Source: Kangiellaceae bacterium (GTDB taxonomy: Bacteria > Pseudomonadota > Gammaproteobacteria > Enterobacterales > Kangiellaceae). Taken from it: a stretch of 64,000 nt of DNA. Position numbers and translations under genes: made by a program. A model generated the notes under the pieces. It did no database searches, was not told the DNA's origin, and worked only from the letters and a program-made list of their open reading frames with translations. The number at the start of each line of letters is the position of its first letter. Position 1 is the first letter of the stretch. Below, one piece after another: positions 46,868 to 56,595 of the stretch. The stretch spans positions 54,056-118,055 of the forward strand of contig JAPHTP010000061.1 of the NCBI GenBank assembly GCA_026196875.1, in the 5' to 3' direction.

Positions 46868-47749
46868 TTATTCTCCTTTAACTTGAGCCATTACTTCAGC
46901 TGCAAAATCGTCTTCTTTCTTTTCGATACCTTCACCAACTTCCAAGCGTACCATAGAAATGACTTCTGCATTAGCATTCTTAACCAAAGTTCCAACATTC
47001 ATAGATGTGTCTTTGATGAATGGCTGGCCTAGTAAACATATTTCAGCTGCGAACTTGCGCATACGACCTTCGATCATCTTTTCAACAATGTCTGCAGGCT
47101 TGCCGCTCTCTGTAGCTTGTGCAACGAAGATTTCTTTTTCACGATTGTATACGTCTTCTGAAATATCTTCTGCTTTAATAAATTGCGGGTTTGTCGCTGC
47201 AGCATGCATTGCTACATCTTTTGCTAAATCTTGGTCGCCGCCTTTAAGTGCTGCAACAACGCCGATACGACCGCCGTGAATGTATGAAGCCAACGCGCCT
47301 TCGTTTGCCTCGACTAGCTGAACACGACGTACGCCGATGTTCTCACCAATTTTAGCGATAAGGTTTGTTCGTGCGGTTTCAACAGTTTCACCAGAAGCTA
47401 GCGCAGTCTCTTTAAGCACTTCTACATCAGCAACTTTGTTTGCTAAAGCAGCTTCAACTACCGAGTTACTGAAAGCAACAAAGTTTTCGTCGCGAGCAAC
47501 AAAGTCTGTTTCACTGTTAATTTCTACGATAGCAGCCAATTTGCCATCGTCACTAGATTTAGCAACGATAATTCCCTCTGCAGCAATACGTCCGGCTTTT
47601 TTTGCTGCTTTTGCAGCGCCAGATTTACGCATATTGTCGATTGCAGTTTCGATATCGCCGTTGGTTTCAACCAAGGCTTTTTTACATTCCATCATGCCTG
47701 CGCCAGTTCTTTCGCGCAGCTCTTTTACCAATGCAGCTGTAATTGCCAT
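46868..47749 (-). CDS. tsf: Elongation factor Ts
   Basis: A 293-residue nucleotide exchange factor for EF-Tu, starting at ATG 47749 with GGAG eight bases upstream ([19 protein letters not shown]). It has the N-terminal UBA-like domain and the [10 protein letters not shown] motif that contacts EF-Tu. A start 33 bases further upstream would add residues absent from the family. It follows rpsB after a 151-base spacer containing a hairpin. Confidence 0.97.
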   Translation of the reverse strand: MAITAALVKELRERTGAGMMECKKALVETNGDIETAIDNMRKSGAAKAAKKAGRIAAEGIIVAKSSDDGKLAAIVEINSETDFVARDENFVAFSNSVVEAALANKVADVEVLKETALASGETVETARTNLIAKIGENIGVRRVQLVEANEGALASYIHGGRIGVVAALKGGDQDLAKDVAMHAAATNPQFIKAEDISEDVYNREKEIFVAQATESGKPADIVEKMIEGRMRKFAAEICLLGQPFIKDTSMNVGTLVKNANAEVISMVRLEVGEGIEKKEDDFAAEVMAQVKGE

Positions 47750-47838
47750 TTTAATTCTCCAAAAATAATTCTGAATTCTCAATCAAAAGGGCTGTACTCA
47801 GCCTTTTTGAAATAAGCAGTTGTATACCCATTTATAAA

Positions 47839-47863
47839 TTAGGGGGCAAAAATAGCCCCCTAA
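47839..47863 (-). other. rpsB-tsf intergenic hairpin
   Basis: TTAGGGGGC and GCCCCCTAA form a perfect 9-bp stem with a 7-base loop between rpsB and tsf. There is no following U-run on the minus strand, so it probably acts as a partial terminator or mRNA-stability element setting the S2 to EF-Ts ratio. Confidence 0.6.
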
Positions 47864-47900
47864 TTACATAAAGAGCAGAACTCTTTTAAAAGTAATATTC

Positions 47901-48671
47901 TTACTCTTCAGAAGCTTCTTCTTTTGCTTCTTCTTTTGCTTCTTCAACGAACTCGTCAGATGATTCTTCAGCAACAGGTGCAGTTGCAACACTTTGACGA
48001 CCATCTAATACAGTGTCAGCAGCAGCTGAAAGGTATAATTGAATCGCACGAATCGCATCATCGTTTCCAGGGATAACGTAATCAACGCCATCTGGATTAG
48101 AGTTACTATCAACTACTGAAATTACCGGAATACCTAACTTGCGAGCTTCAGAGATAGCAATGTGCTCGTGATCAGCATCGATTACAAATAGCGCATCTGG
48201 AAGACCGCCCATGTTTTTGATACCGCCGATACTAGCTTCTAACTTAGCCATTTCACGAGTTAATAAAAGTGCTTCTTTTTTGGTCAAACGGTCGAAAGTA
48301 CCGTCTTCACTTTGCTTTTCAAGTTCTTTTAAACGGTTGATTGACTGACGAATAGTCTTGTAGTTAGTCAACATTCCGCCTAACCAGCGCTTATCTACGA
48401 AGAACTGACCACAACGAGTCGCTTCTTCGCGAACAATTTTGCTTGCGCTTCTTTTAGTACCAACGAAAAGAACTTTACCTTTACGAGCCGAAACTGAACT
48501 TAAGAAGTTCAAGGCATCGTTAAACATCGGTAAAGAATGCTCTAAGTTGATAATATGAATTTTGTTACGTGCGCCGAAGATGAACGGCTTCATTTTTGGA
48601 TTCCAGAAACGGGTACGGTGTCCGAAGTGTACGCCCGCCTGCAGCATATCACGCATTGTGACTTTTGCCAT
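47901..48671 (-). CDS. rpsB: 30S ribosomal protein S2
   Basis: A 256-residue S2 with the standard start [30 protein letters not shown], and [24 protein letters not shown] block near residue 200. The C-terminal tail is acidic with repeated [11 protein letters not shown] units, a variable feature of S2. AGGAG precedes the ATG. It heads the rpsB-tsf-pyrH-frr run. Confidence 0.98.
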   Translation of the reverse strand: MAKVTMRDMLQAGVHFGHRTRFWNPKMKPFIFGARNKIHIINLEHSLPMFNDALNFLSSVSARKGKVLFVGTKRSASKIVREEATRCGQFFVDKRWLGGMLTNYKTIRQSINRLKELEKQSEDGTFDRLTKKEALLLTREMAKLEASIGGIKNMGGLPDALFVIDADHEHIAISEARKLGIPVISVVDSNSNPDGVDYVIPGNDDAIRAIQLYLSAAADTVLDGRQSVATAPVAEESSDEFVEEAKEEAKEEASEE

Positions 48672-48840
48672 TGTATAAACTCCTGATTTTTAAGGGTTTT
48701 GCCTCCGCTACTCCCAACTACCAACTACATTTAATCAAACTTAAATGAAGCACCCTGATAGCTGTGCCGAACAGCGTGTGAATTAGGTGTCCCATGGGGC
48801 TCTCTTTAAGAAAAAAATCACCATGACTGACACGGCGCGC

Positions 48841-48870
48841 TTTATACCATAGATAAGGGATTCAGGGCAA
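48841..48870 (-). promoter_or_regulatory. rpsB promoter with GC-rich discriminator
   Basis: On the minus strand TTGCCC (48870-48865) and TATAAA (48846-48841) are spaced 18 bases apart, followed by GCGCGCCG, a GC-rich discriminator typical of stringently controlled ribosomal promoters. The leader to the rpsB start is then about 165 bases (48672-48835), long enough for an S2 autoregulatory structure, which I did not resolve in detail. Confidence 0.65.
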
Positions 48871-48903
48871 TAAAAATGCCAGTTTTGGCGCGATTTTATT
48901 GCC
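48866..48903 (-). terminator. Terminator of agmatinase gene overlapping rpsB promoter
   Basis: On the minus strand GGCAATAAAA (48903-48894) pairs with TTTTATTGCC (48875-48866), and the loop holds an inner GCCA/TGGC hairpin followed by ATTTTTATT. This nested structure lies downstream of the ureohydrolase gene and its last bases are the -35 region of the rpsB promoter. Confidence 0.6.
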
Positions 48904-49031
48904 TTAATTGCAGATTTGTCTAGAAACCGCTCTTTTTGGCAAATTAATCATCATTTGACACATTTGCTCTTAGAATTGATTTAGACGCGTTAAATTTACT
49001 TAACTAATTGTTTCTGGCAAGGAAATAAGGA

Positions 49032-49862
49032 TTATACGAGCATTTTGCCGGCAACTTCCTTAAACAGTTTAGCTGCAACCATTGCGGTCATCCGGTTAAC
49101 ATCTCTTTCGGGGTTGTACTCAACAATATCTGCGCCGACTATTTGCCCTCCTTTTAGCCCATGCAGAAGATTGATGATTTCTCGTACACTCAATCCTCCA
49201 GGTTCGAAATGTGATACACCGGGTGCATATGCAGGATCTAACGCATCGATATCAATCGAAATATAAACCGGTCCGTCGAAATCCAGTTCAATACTGGCTG
49301 CCTTAAAATCTTTCATTTGGTGAACTTCAACACCAAATTTCTTGGCCTGCAGCGCTTGATGTTCATTTAAAGTACGAATACCAACTTGAACCAACCTTTT
49401 GGCGAGCTTCGACTCCATTATGCGGGCAAAGGGGCACGCATGGGAATAAGGGTTACCTTCAAACTCGTGGTAAAGATCTAGGTGCGCGTCGAAATGCAGG
49501 ATGTTAACCGGACCGTTTGCGGCAGCTATAGCCTTTAGTACCGGGTAAGTAATTGAGTGATCTCCCCCAAGAACAAATGGCAAAGCTTTTCTCTGACAAA
49601 TAGGGCTTATTAGGTTTTCGATTTCCAAATAAGCCTGTCTTGTCTCTTCTATAGCAAAATCTCCCAAGTCAACCAATCTCGAATTCTGGTTGATACTCAC
49701 TCCTAACTCAGATGTTAAATTGGCTGAACCACAGTAAAGAGAATCACGTATCAACGGCGGTGCCTTAGCCGGTCCTCGCAAATATGAAGAATTATGGTCT
49801 GAGCAAATTCCTAACACCGCAATCTGATTTTCGCTAATCTTATTTGGGTCATATTGGTTCAT
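49032..49862 (-). CDS. speB: Agmatinase-type ureohydrolase
   Basis: A 276-residue binuclear manganese enzyme of the arginase superfamily. All metal-ligand motifs are present: GGDHSITYP, HFDAHLDLY and SIDIDALDPAYAPG. Length and motif spacing fit agmatinase (agmatine to putrescine and urea) better than arginase; formimidoylglutamase or guanidinobutyrase cannot be ruled out, since no speA or hut genes are adjacent. AGAGGAAG precedes the ATG. It is downstream of the alkC-like gene, 46 bases away. Confidence 0.82.
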   Translation of the reverse strand: MNQYDPNKISENQIAVLGICSDHNSSYLRGPAKAPPLIRDSLYCGSANLTSELGVSINQNSRLVDLGDFAIEETRQAYLEIENLISPICQRKALPFVLGGDHSITYPVLKAIAAANGPVNILHFDAHLDLYHEFEGNPYSHACPFARIMESKLAKRLVQVGIRTLNEHQALQAKKFGVEVHQMKDFKAASIELDFDGPVYISIDIDALDPAYAPGVSHFEPGGLSVREIINLLHGLKGGQIVGADIVEYNPERDVNRMTAMVAAKLFKEVAGKMLV

Positions 49863-49908
49863 TCATCTTCCTCTAACTAAGCCAATCTGATAGCCCGCAA
49901 TATACAGG

Positions 49909-51006
49909 TTATTCGTGAACTAATTCAAACGACTCTTTGGCCATTATCTCACCATTAACGATGAGTTCTAAATAATGAGTTCCAGGATAATATCTTCTCG
50001 TCGTGATAGGTTTAAACGAAAACATCTTTTTAAAACACTTCTCAAAAACAGCAGACCTTGATTCACTAATCTTAAATACTTTTCTTGATAAGTTCCCATT
50101 TGCTTTAACAAATGCTATCGCAAACTCAACCCTAATTAGACCTAGCATCTGACTTTGGGAAGATAACATAAAGCTGAATTCAAGTTCTTTTCCCCACATA
50201 ACGGTATCGCTTAAAGACATTTTTGCAAGCCGGATGTGGGATGGAGAAGTAAACCCAAACAAAGTCAAAATGTCTGGATCTGCTCGCTTTAATAATGTCC
50301 GGCTCGCATGCTTTAATACCCAATCAACTTGTTTACTTTTACCTAAGTTTTTTGAAACCACTTGAATAAGCTCTGCAGGATGATCTTTAGAAATATCATT
50401 TAGATTATTAGCAACGCTTTTTCTCACGTATTGACTAGGGTCATTTAGTAAGGGCAAGATGATCTCCAATACAGGCTCCGGATTTAGTTTAAACTCCGTC
50501 AACGGCTTGGCCCAGGGTAATCGTGGGCGACACGCTTCTGAAGACAGTCGTCGAATGTGTTCACAGTTTGATTTTGACCACAGCTTGAGCTTGCTTAACG
50601 TTTTCTGAGGATGAGATTCAATATATGGCCTGACTGCAAACTCGGAGCTAGAACCACTAGTTATTTCCGCCAATGCTTCCAAGGAGGAATCCGGTGTTTC
50701 AAGCCCGAATTGTTCTATGAAATCGGGAAAAACTAAGTGTTTTAACCCGGAATAGTTCTTAGACACCTTAACGACTAAAGGGATAGCTATCTGTAGGTCT
50801 GCTGGTAAGTGCTTCCTCAGCTCTCCACTTATTCGTCGAATTCTCTGTTTTAATTCTAGCTCTGTCCAAGCATCCCTCATTACACAACGCTTAAACGTTC
50901 CAGATCTGAACTCTATATTCAGCTCTCCAAAATCTCTTGCCAAATCACAAACAAATGTTTTGCTAATTTCGTTTTTAAGAAGGTCTGCCATGTTATTAGT
51001 CTTCAT
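49909..51006 (-). CDS. AlkC-like DNA alkylation repair glycosylase with C-terminal Ig-like domain
   Basis: A 365-residue protein. Residues about 1-245 form a HEAT-repeat (ALK-type) superhelix; the block RRLSSEACRPRLPWA and the repeats NDPSQYVRKSVANNLND and WVLKHASRTLLKRAD are typical of AlkC/AlkD non-base-flipping glycosylases. Residues about 255-365 are beta-rich (GKELEFSFMLSSQS.. GTHYLELIVNGEIMAKESF), matching the Ig-like domain described for some AlkC proteins. AlkC removes 3-methyladenine and 3-methylcytosine. The start at ATG 51006 is moderately certain; a second ATG lies five codons in. Confidence 0.8.
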   Translation of the reverse strand: MKTNNMADLLKNEISKTFVCDLARDFGELNIEFRSGTFKRCVMRDAWTELELKQRIRRISGELRKHLPADLQIAIPLVVKVSKNYSGLKHLVFPDFIEQFGLETPDSSLEALAEITSGSSSEFAVRPYIESHPQKTLSKLKLWSKSNCEHIRRLSSEACRPRLPWAKPLTEFKLNPEPVLEIILPLLNDPSQYVRKSVANNLNDISKDHPAELIQVVSKNLGKSKQVDWVLKHASRTLLKRADPDILTLFGFTSPSHIRLAKMSLSDTVMWGKELEFSFMLSSQSQMLGLIRVEFAIAFVKANGNLSRKVFKISESRSAVFEKCFKKMFSFKPITTRRYYPGTHYLELIVNGEIMAKESFELVHE

Positions 51007-51378
51007 TTGCCGTAAAGCCTAGAGTTTAACCGGAGACTCCTGACAGCCCTGTGTCAGGAAGGCTCTATAATTAATTATTGCGGTCATTGATTAAGCCCAC
51101 TAAAGAAACAGATCGGCCGGAAAACGTGCCTCTGTTGCAAATAATCCGTGTCCGAATTGGACGATCTCGGGCTCAATCAGCGAATTTCTACTGTAATTAC
51201 TACCATTAGGCTATAAATAAGGTATATCAGGAAAAATAACTGTGAGTTATAACAAACTACACAAATTTCTGATTACCACTTTTTTATTGAAGTAAGAATT
51301 GTTAATGTGCATTTGAGATATTGCTTGAATCAACTAGACAATACCAATTTTAATAATAAGACTCGAGAAATCGATAGT
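51007..51378. other. 372-bp divergent spacer, alkC-like / TonB receptor gene
   Basis: No gene or RNA that I can support. It contains a short inverted repeat CCTGACA (51037) / TGTCAGG (51052) 30 bases upstream of the alkC-like gene, a possible operator. An in-frame ATG at 51307 would extend the receptor by 24 residues that do not look like part of a signal peptide. Confidence 0.4.
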
Positions 51379-53613
51379 ATGAAAAAAACTAAACTTAGCT
51401 CTACTACACGATTATTTTTAATTTCTAGCTTTGTGAGTACATCGCTCACCGTGTGGGCAGATGATGCAGAACGGGACTATTTTGATTTGAGCTTGAAAGA
51501 GCTGGCTAATATCAAAGTTGTTACGTCATCCAAACGCGAGCAAACCGTGAACGAGTCTTACGCCAATATCAACGTCATCACCAAGCAGATGATTGAGTCT
51601 CGCGGCTACCGAAATGTAATAGAAGTATTAGAAGACCTACCGGGATTTGACTTCGCTACATACGAAGACGGTGGTGGAGAGTATCCCGTGCATTTCCTGA
51701 ATAGAGGAATAGGCGGTGATAATGGAAATTCCCGGTTACTGGTAATGGTTGATGGTTTTGTACAAAACCATATCTCATTTAACTGGTCACAAGGGCTTAC
51801 TGACGAGCAAATGTTGCATGACGTAGAACGAATCGAAGTAGTACAAGGTCCCGGCTCCTCACTTTACGGCGCGCAAGCGGTTTCGGGCATTGTCCACATA
51901 ATTACGCGTTCAGGATTTGAAGGGACCCAAGCAAAATTGACGGTTGGAGAGAATAGCAGTCGAACAATGGAGCTACTTTACGGCAAGATGTTAGGTACGG
52001 CCCATTTCCAGCTTGCTATGAAGGCTCATAAAAGCGATGGTGATTTCGGTAAGGGCCGTCCTGACCCTGCTGGTTATTTTACCAATAACGTTCATCCGGA
52101 TATTTTAACCGCCAATTATGACGATCAGGGGAATTACGTTACTAATGTACCTAATCCTCTTGCAGGCCAGCCAATCCCAGATGGATTTAATAACTCAAAA
52201 GACGACACAGCTATTAGGTTAAAAGTAACCACTGACACATTAGAGCTAGGTGTAAATTACTGGAACAAAAAAGATGGACTTGGTAGCTATGTTGTCGGCT
52301 ATGAATACGACGCAACTGGATCTGATTTTATTACTCACCATAGCGCCACAACCGTTTACGTTAAAAATACATCAGAATTAGTTGAAGATAAACTCAATTG
52401 GAAAGCAGATCTCTGGTACCGACTAGACAATCAGGAATCAGACACTGGATTTCGATACCTTTACCGCTTTAACCAGCTAAAAAAATCATATCATAGCGCG
52501 AGCAGCCAGATTGGATTCGAAAATCAGTTCGATTGGCAATTATCCCAGGACAAAACCGTTATTTTGGGGGCCAGGGTGTTAGGCAATCGACAAACTGAAC
52601 AGGTAATCTCACTCGGGCAATTGCAAAGTGGCAATGAATCCACAACTAATTCTTCGTGGGATATTGCGGTCGCCGGAAACGGTCTTAACCAAGAAAAAGT
52701 TCACGAAATATTTGATGAAACTGAGACCGCTTTCTACGCATTGCTTGAGGGCGAGTTTAACGACAAACTTAGCTATTCAATTGGTAGTCGATACAGCAAC
52801 GGAAGTGATTATGGCTCAACTAACAATCCACGCGCAGGCTTAATCTACCTTCCTTCAGATAAGTGGACACTAAAGGCGCTATACGGCTCAGCATTTCGTC
52901 AACCTTCTTTGTTTGAACTTCGCGATGAATTTCGCGGTTCTGAAGACTTAGCTCCGGAAGAAATTGATACTTATGAATTAGAAGCATCGTATCAGTTTAG
53001 CAATCACAGCAAGTTCAAAGTAAATCTATTTCACTCAGAACTTAAAGACAGTATCAATTTAATCCCAGATTTAAGCCGCGCTGGCGGGGAAAGATACGCC
53101 AACGTCGATAGCTCAAAATCGCGCGGTATTTCAACTCAATTAGATATGCAACCAACAGATAACATTACCTTGTTCGCCAATTACATTTTTCAACAAGGCA
53201 AAATGACAGGAGGGTCATGGGGGGAACTGACCCATACAGCGGAACATAAATTGAACCTGGGAATTAATTGGCAACCTTATGAGTACGACCTAAATATTAA
53301 TCTGCGAGCCAACATCGTTGGGGATCGAAAAACGCCGGATTCCAATCAATATTTCAATGGACACGCAGACGGATATAATAAAGTTGACCTAGTCGTAGCA
53401 TGGACTGAAATATTTGATGTAGCTGGATTAAACACTCAATTTATCTTCAATAACTTGTTTGACGAGAGCTATTTTGGGGTTGGCAGGCAAGCCGGTTCAA
53501 GTCTACCTTCTGACTACGACCCTTTAACTAATCCAGATCCAATTGGATTCATTCCAGCTTATCACCCGCAACCAGGACGAACGTTCCATTGGTCTATCTC
53601 GTATAAGCTGTAA
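51379..53613 (+). CDS. TonB-dependent outer membrane receptor (sensory-type)
   Basis: A 744-residue receptor starting at ATG 51379, with a signal peptide ending TVWA. The mature protein opens with DLSLKELANIKVVTSSKREQ, then a plug domain (INVITKQMIESRGYRNVIEVLEDLPG; VERIEVVQGPGSSLYG) and a 22-strand barrel with a Phe/Leu-rich end (TFHWSISYKL). No long N-terminal FecA-like signalling domain is present. It is followed 30 bases later by a YfiR-like gene and then a hybrid histidine kinase, so it may detect a ligand for that pathway; the ligand is unknown. Confidence 0.9.
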   Translation: MKKTKLSSTTRLFLISSFVSTSLTVWADDAERDYFDLSLKELANIKVVTSSKREQTVNESYANINVITKQMIESRGYRNVIEVLEDLPGFDFATYEDGGGEYPVHFLNRGIGGDNGNSRLLVMVDGFVQNHISFNWSQGLTDEQMLHDVERIEVVQGPGSSLYGAQAVSGIVHIITRSGFEGTQAKLTVGENSSRTMELLYGKMLGTAHFQLAMKAHKSDGDFGKGRPDPAGYFTNNVHPDILTANYDDQGNYVTNVPNPLAGQPIPDGFNNSKDDTAIRLKVTTDTLELGVNYWNKKDGLGSYVVGYEYDATGSDFITHHSATTVYVKNTSELVEDKLNWKADLWYRLDNQESDTGFRYLYRFNQLKKSYHSASSQIGFENQFDWQLSQDKTVILGARVLGNRQTEQVISLGQLQSGNESTTNSSWDIAVAGNGLNQEKVHEIFDETETAFYALLEGEFNDKLSYSIGSRYSNGSDYGSTNNPRAGLIYLPSDKWTLKALYGSAFRQPSLFELRDEFRGSEDLAPEEIDTYELEASYQFSNHSKFKVNLFHSELKDSINLIPDLSRAGGERYANVDSSKSRGISTQLDMQPTDNITLFANYIFQQGKMTGGSWGELTHTAEHKLNLGINWQPYEYDLNINLRANIVGDRKTPDSNQYFNGHADGYNKVDLVVAWTEIFDVAGLNTQFIFNNLFDESYFGVGRQAGSSLPSDYDPLTNPDPIGFIPAYHPQPGRTFHWSISYKL

Positions 53614-53643
53614 TTAACTGTTAACAAATAAGATACTAGTCAC

Positions 53644-54231
53644 GTGAGCTCTCAAACGAAATTAGTCAATAAACTTTGCCAACATTTAGGTCTGGTAGGT
53701 TTGCTCGCGTTATTACTTTTGCCAATGCCAAAACTAAATGCACAAACAACTATAACCGTTGATAAAAATAACTTGTCCGAAATCAACCGCATTAAAGCAG
53801 CATATTTATTTAACTTTTTAAAATATGTAGAATTTGACGATTCAAGTAATTCTGATGACTCAAAAGAAAGCTTCGTTTGTATATTAGGAAAAGACCCTTT
53901 TGGCCGAACAATTGATGCTATGCAGGGCAAAAAAGCTAAAAATAAAACGGTTAACATAAGGAGATTGAGCTCAGAGCAAAACATATCAGAGTGTAATATC
54001 ATATACATCAGCCAATCCGAAAGTTCAAACCTCGCCTCAATTCTGAAAGGTCTAGAAAACAGCTCTATCTTAACGGTGAGCGAAATTAAAAGCTTTACTC
54101 AGCAGGGAGGAATCGTTGAGTTTACCAAGAACAAAAAGAAAATTGGAATCACTATTAACCTAAAAAATGCACACCAAGCAAAAATTCGTATCAGTGCGCT
54201 ACTTTTAGAAATTGCGAAATTGACGGAGTAA
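53644..54231 (+). CDS. YfiR-like (DUF4154) periplasmic protein
   Basis: A 195-residue protein starting at GTG 53644, with a hydrophobic signal ending KLNA. The mature part fits the YfiR/DUF4154 pattern: [60 protein letters not shown] and the C-terminal [24 protein letters not shown]. In Pseudomonas YfiR binds the CHASE8-type periplasmic domain of the diguanylate cyclase YfiN and holds it inactive. Here it is two bases from a hybrid kinase with a similar sensor domain, so that kinase is the likely partner. Confidence 0.88.
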   Translation: MSSQTKLVNKLCQHLGLVGLLALLLLPMPKLNAQTTITVDKNNLSEINRIKAAYLFNFLKYVEFDDSSNSDDSKESFVCILGKDPFGRTIDAMQGKKAKNKTVNIRRLSSEQNISECNIIYISQSESSNLASILKGLENSSILTVSEIKSFTQQGGIVEFTKNKKKIGITINLKNAHQAKIRISALLLEIAKLTE

Positions 54232-54233
54232 TA

Positions 54234-56432
54234 ATGCGATTGCTAAAAGATTTATCGATAAAAACTAAACTGACTTCTTTCATACTCATTACCAGCGGCG
54301 TATGTATCGTGGTAGTTTTGGCGATATTTATTTTTATCAACCAGCAAGACGAACGTGAATCCACTTTAAAAAACCTTTCTGTCGTAGCTACGTTAATTGG
54401 CAATCGCAGTAACGCGGCTCTCGCCTTTAATGACACAACACTTGGCCAAGAAAATCTAGAGTCACTTGAAGGGCATCCGCTAATAATTTTTGCTTGCCTA
54501 TATAATTCCGAGGGAGAGTTATTTGCTGAATATTCAAAGGTAGCCCAACAAAAAAAGCAATGTGAAATACAAAGAAAAGTCGCACCACAATCGCAGCAAC
54601 AAGTGCATTCCGAATTTTTACAAGTCCAGGAGCCGATAACGCTCGATAGCGAGTACCTGGGTAGCGTTCTGATCCGTGCCAGTAGTGAATTTATTCATCA
54701 ACACCTAGCCCGTTACTTGGCTATTGCTCTGCTTATCGGTATTGCAGTTAGCCTTTTGGCATTAGCATTTGCTACCTGGCTGCAGTCAATTATAACTGGG
54801 CCATTGATTAACCTGACCAAGGTTGCAAAAACCATCAGCGACAATAATGATTATGGTGTTCGTGCGGATAAGCTGGGTAGTGATGAGATAGGTGATCTTG
54901 TTGAGTCTTTCAATAGCATGTTGGCAACCATAGGCTCACAAAACAAGAGCCTCGTTGAAACGACCGAAAAGGCTAACGCTGCAAATGCGGTTAAAAGCCA
55001 GTTTTTGGCCAATATGAGTCATGAGTTGCGTACCCCAATCAACGGTGTGTTAGGTATGAATGACCTGCTTCTAAGCACTGATCTTACCGATGAGCAACGA
55101 GAATATGTTTTGTTAGCTGGCCAATCTGGTAACGTTCTTCTGGATACAGTGAATCAAATATTAGACTTGGCTTCGATCGAAAGTGTAGGCCTGACACTCA
55201 AGCCAGAGGCTGTAGATATGGCACAGTTTATTGATGATATAGGCCACTTGTTTAGTTCTCAGTTAGCGAGTAAAAAACTGGATTTAGCAATCGACATATC
55301 CGTTAATGTACCAGCGCAATTGAGTTTTGATCCGGTTAGGGTAAGACAAGTTTTTATAAATCTGATCGCCAATGCAATTAAATTTACCGAGCAAGGCGGA
55401 GTAATAGTTAAAATCGACTGGCATTATGGAAAATTGGATGTATCTGTCGAAGATACAGGCATTGGAATTCCTGAAGAAGCTCGGGCTCGCATATTTGAAT
55501 CATTCCAGCAGGTTGATAATTCTTCTACTCGCGCTTTCGGTGGAACAGGCTTGGGGCTACCAATCTCTCAGGAGATTTGTGTCGCAATGAACGGGCAAAT
55601 TACTATCGAACGCTCAACTTCGGCTGGAACAGTGTTCAGCTTTGCAATGCAAGTACCGCAAATTTCCGAGGAAACAATCACCTACCCTAGCTTTGAAGTA
55701 GACCAAAAAGTGTTGATTTTGGCAGAAGTTTCTCCATTAGGAAATTGGCTACTAGATAGTTTTGAACAACATAACATTACTTGCAAACTAATTACCGAAG
55801 TCAACGATGGGCTGGCAGCGATTGACTCATTCGAAATAATCATGATAGATGCCAAATATGGTGCAGACGTTTTGCAGCAATTTGTAGAACAGATTAACCA
55901 AGATAACAAGAAAATAATCTGGCTTGATTGGGTGGGCCAAGAATTGCCTCCGGAACTATCCAGTCAGATAGAACGATTATACAAACCCGTTACCGCAAAA
56001 GGTATTTGTCGAATATTTGAACAACAACACATTCCCCCGAGCCCGATTCAAAAAGTAGACAGTTCTCAGCGAATCCTACTGGTTGATGACAATCAAATTA
56101 ACTTAAAAGCAATTCAATCTCAGCTTAGTCATGCAGGCTACCAAGTCGACGTAGCGGAGAATGGTTTGCAAGCCGTTCAAGCTTGTCGTGAACAGCAATA
56201 TGATCTGGCACTAATGGATATTCAAATGCCAGAAATGGATGGATTGGAAGCCAGCAGACTTATTCAACTGGAACAGCAGCATCACGCTCCAACAATAATC
56301 GGAATTTCCGCCCACGTACTTGAGGAACATATTAACAGCGCAAAAGATGCGGGTATGGCTGACTACCTTTGTAAACCAATAAAAGAGCAAGAACTACTAG
56401 AGAAAGTTAAGTATCACCTTAACCATGCCTAA
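54234..56432 (+). CDS. CHASE8-like hybrid histidine kinase with C-terminal receiver
   Basis: A 732-residue membrane kinase: helix at about 13-35, periplasmic CHASE8-like domain at about 40-150 ([22 protein letters not shown], then [12 protein letters not shown]), second helix at about 160-185, HAMP, HisKA with phospho-His263 (NMSHELRTP), and HATPase ([29 protein letters not shown]). Residues about 485-600 look like a degenerate receiver (VLILAEVS.. [11 protein letters not shown]), and residues about 610-730 are a full receiver with Asp662 (LMDIQMPE). It starts two bases after the yfiR-like stop. No Hpt or DNA-binding partner is adjacent. Confidence 0.93.
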   Translation: MRLLKDLSIKTKLTSFILITSGVCIVVVLAIFIFINQQDERESTLKNLSVVATLIGNRSNAALAFNDTTLGQENLESLEGHPLIIFACLYNSEGELFAEYSKVAQQKKQCEIQRKVAPQSQQQVHSEFLQVQEPITLDSEYLGSVLIRASSEFIHQHLARYLAIALLIGIAVSLLALAFATWLQSIITGPLINLTKVAKTISDNNDYGVRADKLGSDEIGDLVESFNSMLATIGSQNKSLVETTEKANAANAVKSQFLANMSHELRTPINGVLGMNDLLLSTDLTDEQREYVLLAGQSGNVLLDTVNQILDLASIESVGLTLKPEAVDMAQFIDDIGHLFSSQLASKKLDLAIDISVNVPAQLSFDPVRVRQVFINLIANAIKFTEQGGVIVKIDWHYGKLDVSVEDTGIGIPEEARARIFESFQQVDNSSTRAFGGTGLGLPISQEICVAMNGQITIERSTSAGTVFSFAMQVPQISEETITYPSFEVDQKVLILAEVSPLGNWLLDSFEQHNITCKLITEVNDGLAAIDSFEIIMIDAKYGADVLQQFVEQINQDNKKIIWLDWVGQELPPELSSQIERLYKPVTAKGICRIFEQQHIPPSPIQKVDSSQRILLVDDNQINLKAIQSQLSHAGYQVDVAENGLQAVQACREQQYDLALMDIQMPEMDGLEASRLIQLEQQHHAPTIIGISAHVLEEHINSAKDAGMADYLCKPIKEQELLEKVKYHLNHA

Positions 56433-56595
56433 ACCTGACTGACTTTTCTAAAATTCCTTATCAGATCAACGCAAGCTAAGTTAAAACAGTATGTTGATAT
56501 GGTGAAAAAATGGTGAAGCTGAGTCAAACCTATTGAAATTTAACGATATATCGATACTCTAGACTTTCACCATTGATTTCACCGGAGAAACTTGT

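Noticed and set aside
47337..47768. A 143-codon plus-strand open frame
   Set aside because: Antisense to tsf; Ala/Ser-rich composition follows from the opposite coding strand.
51307..51378. ATG 51307 as start of the TonB receptor
   Set aside because: It would place 24 polar residues ahead of a normal signal peptide that begins at the ATG 51379.
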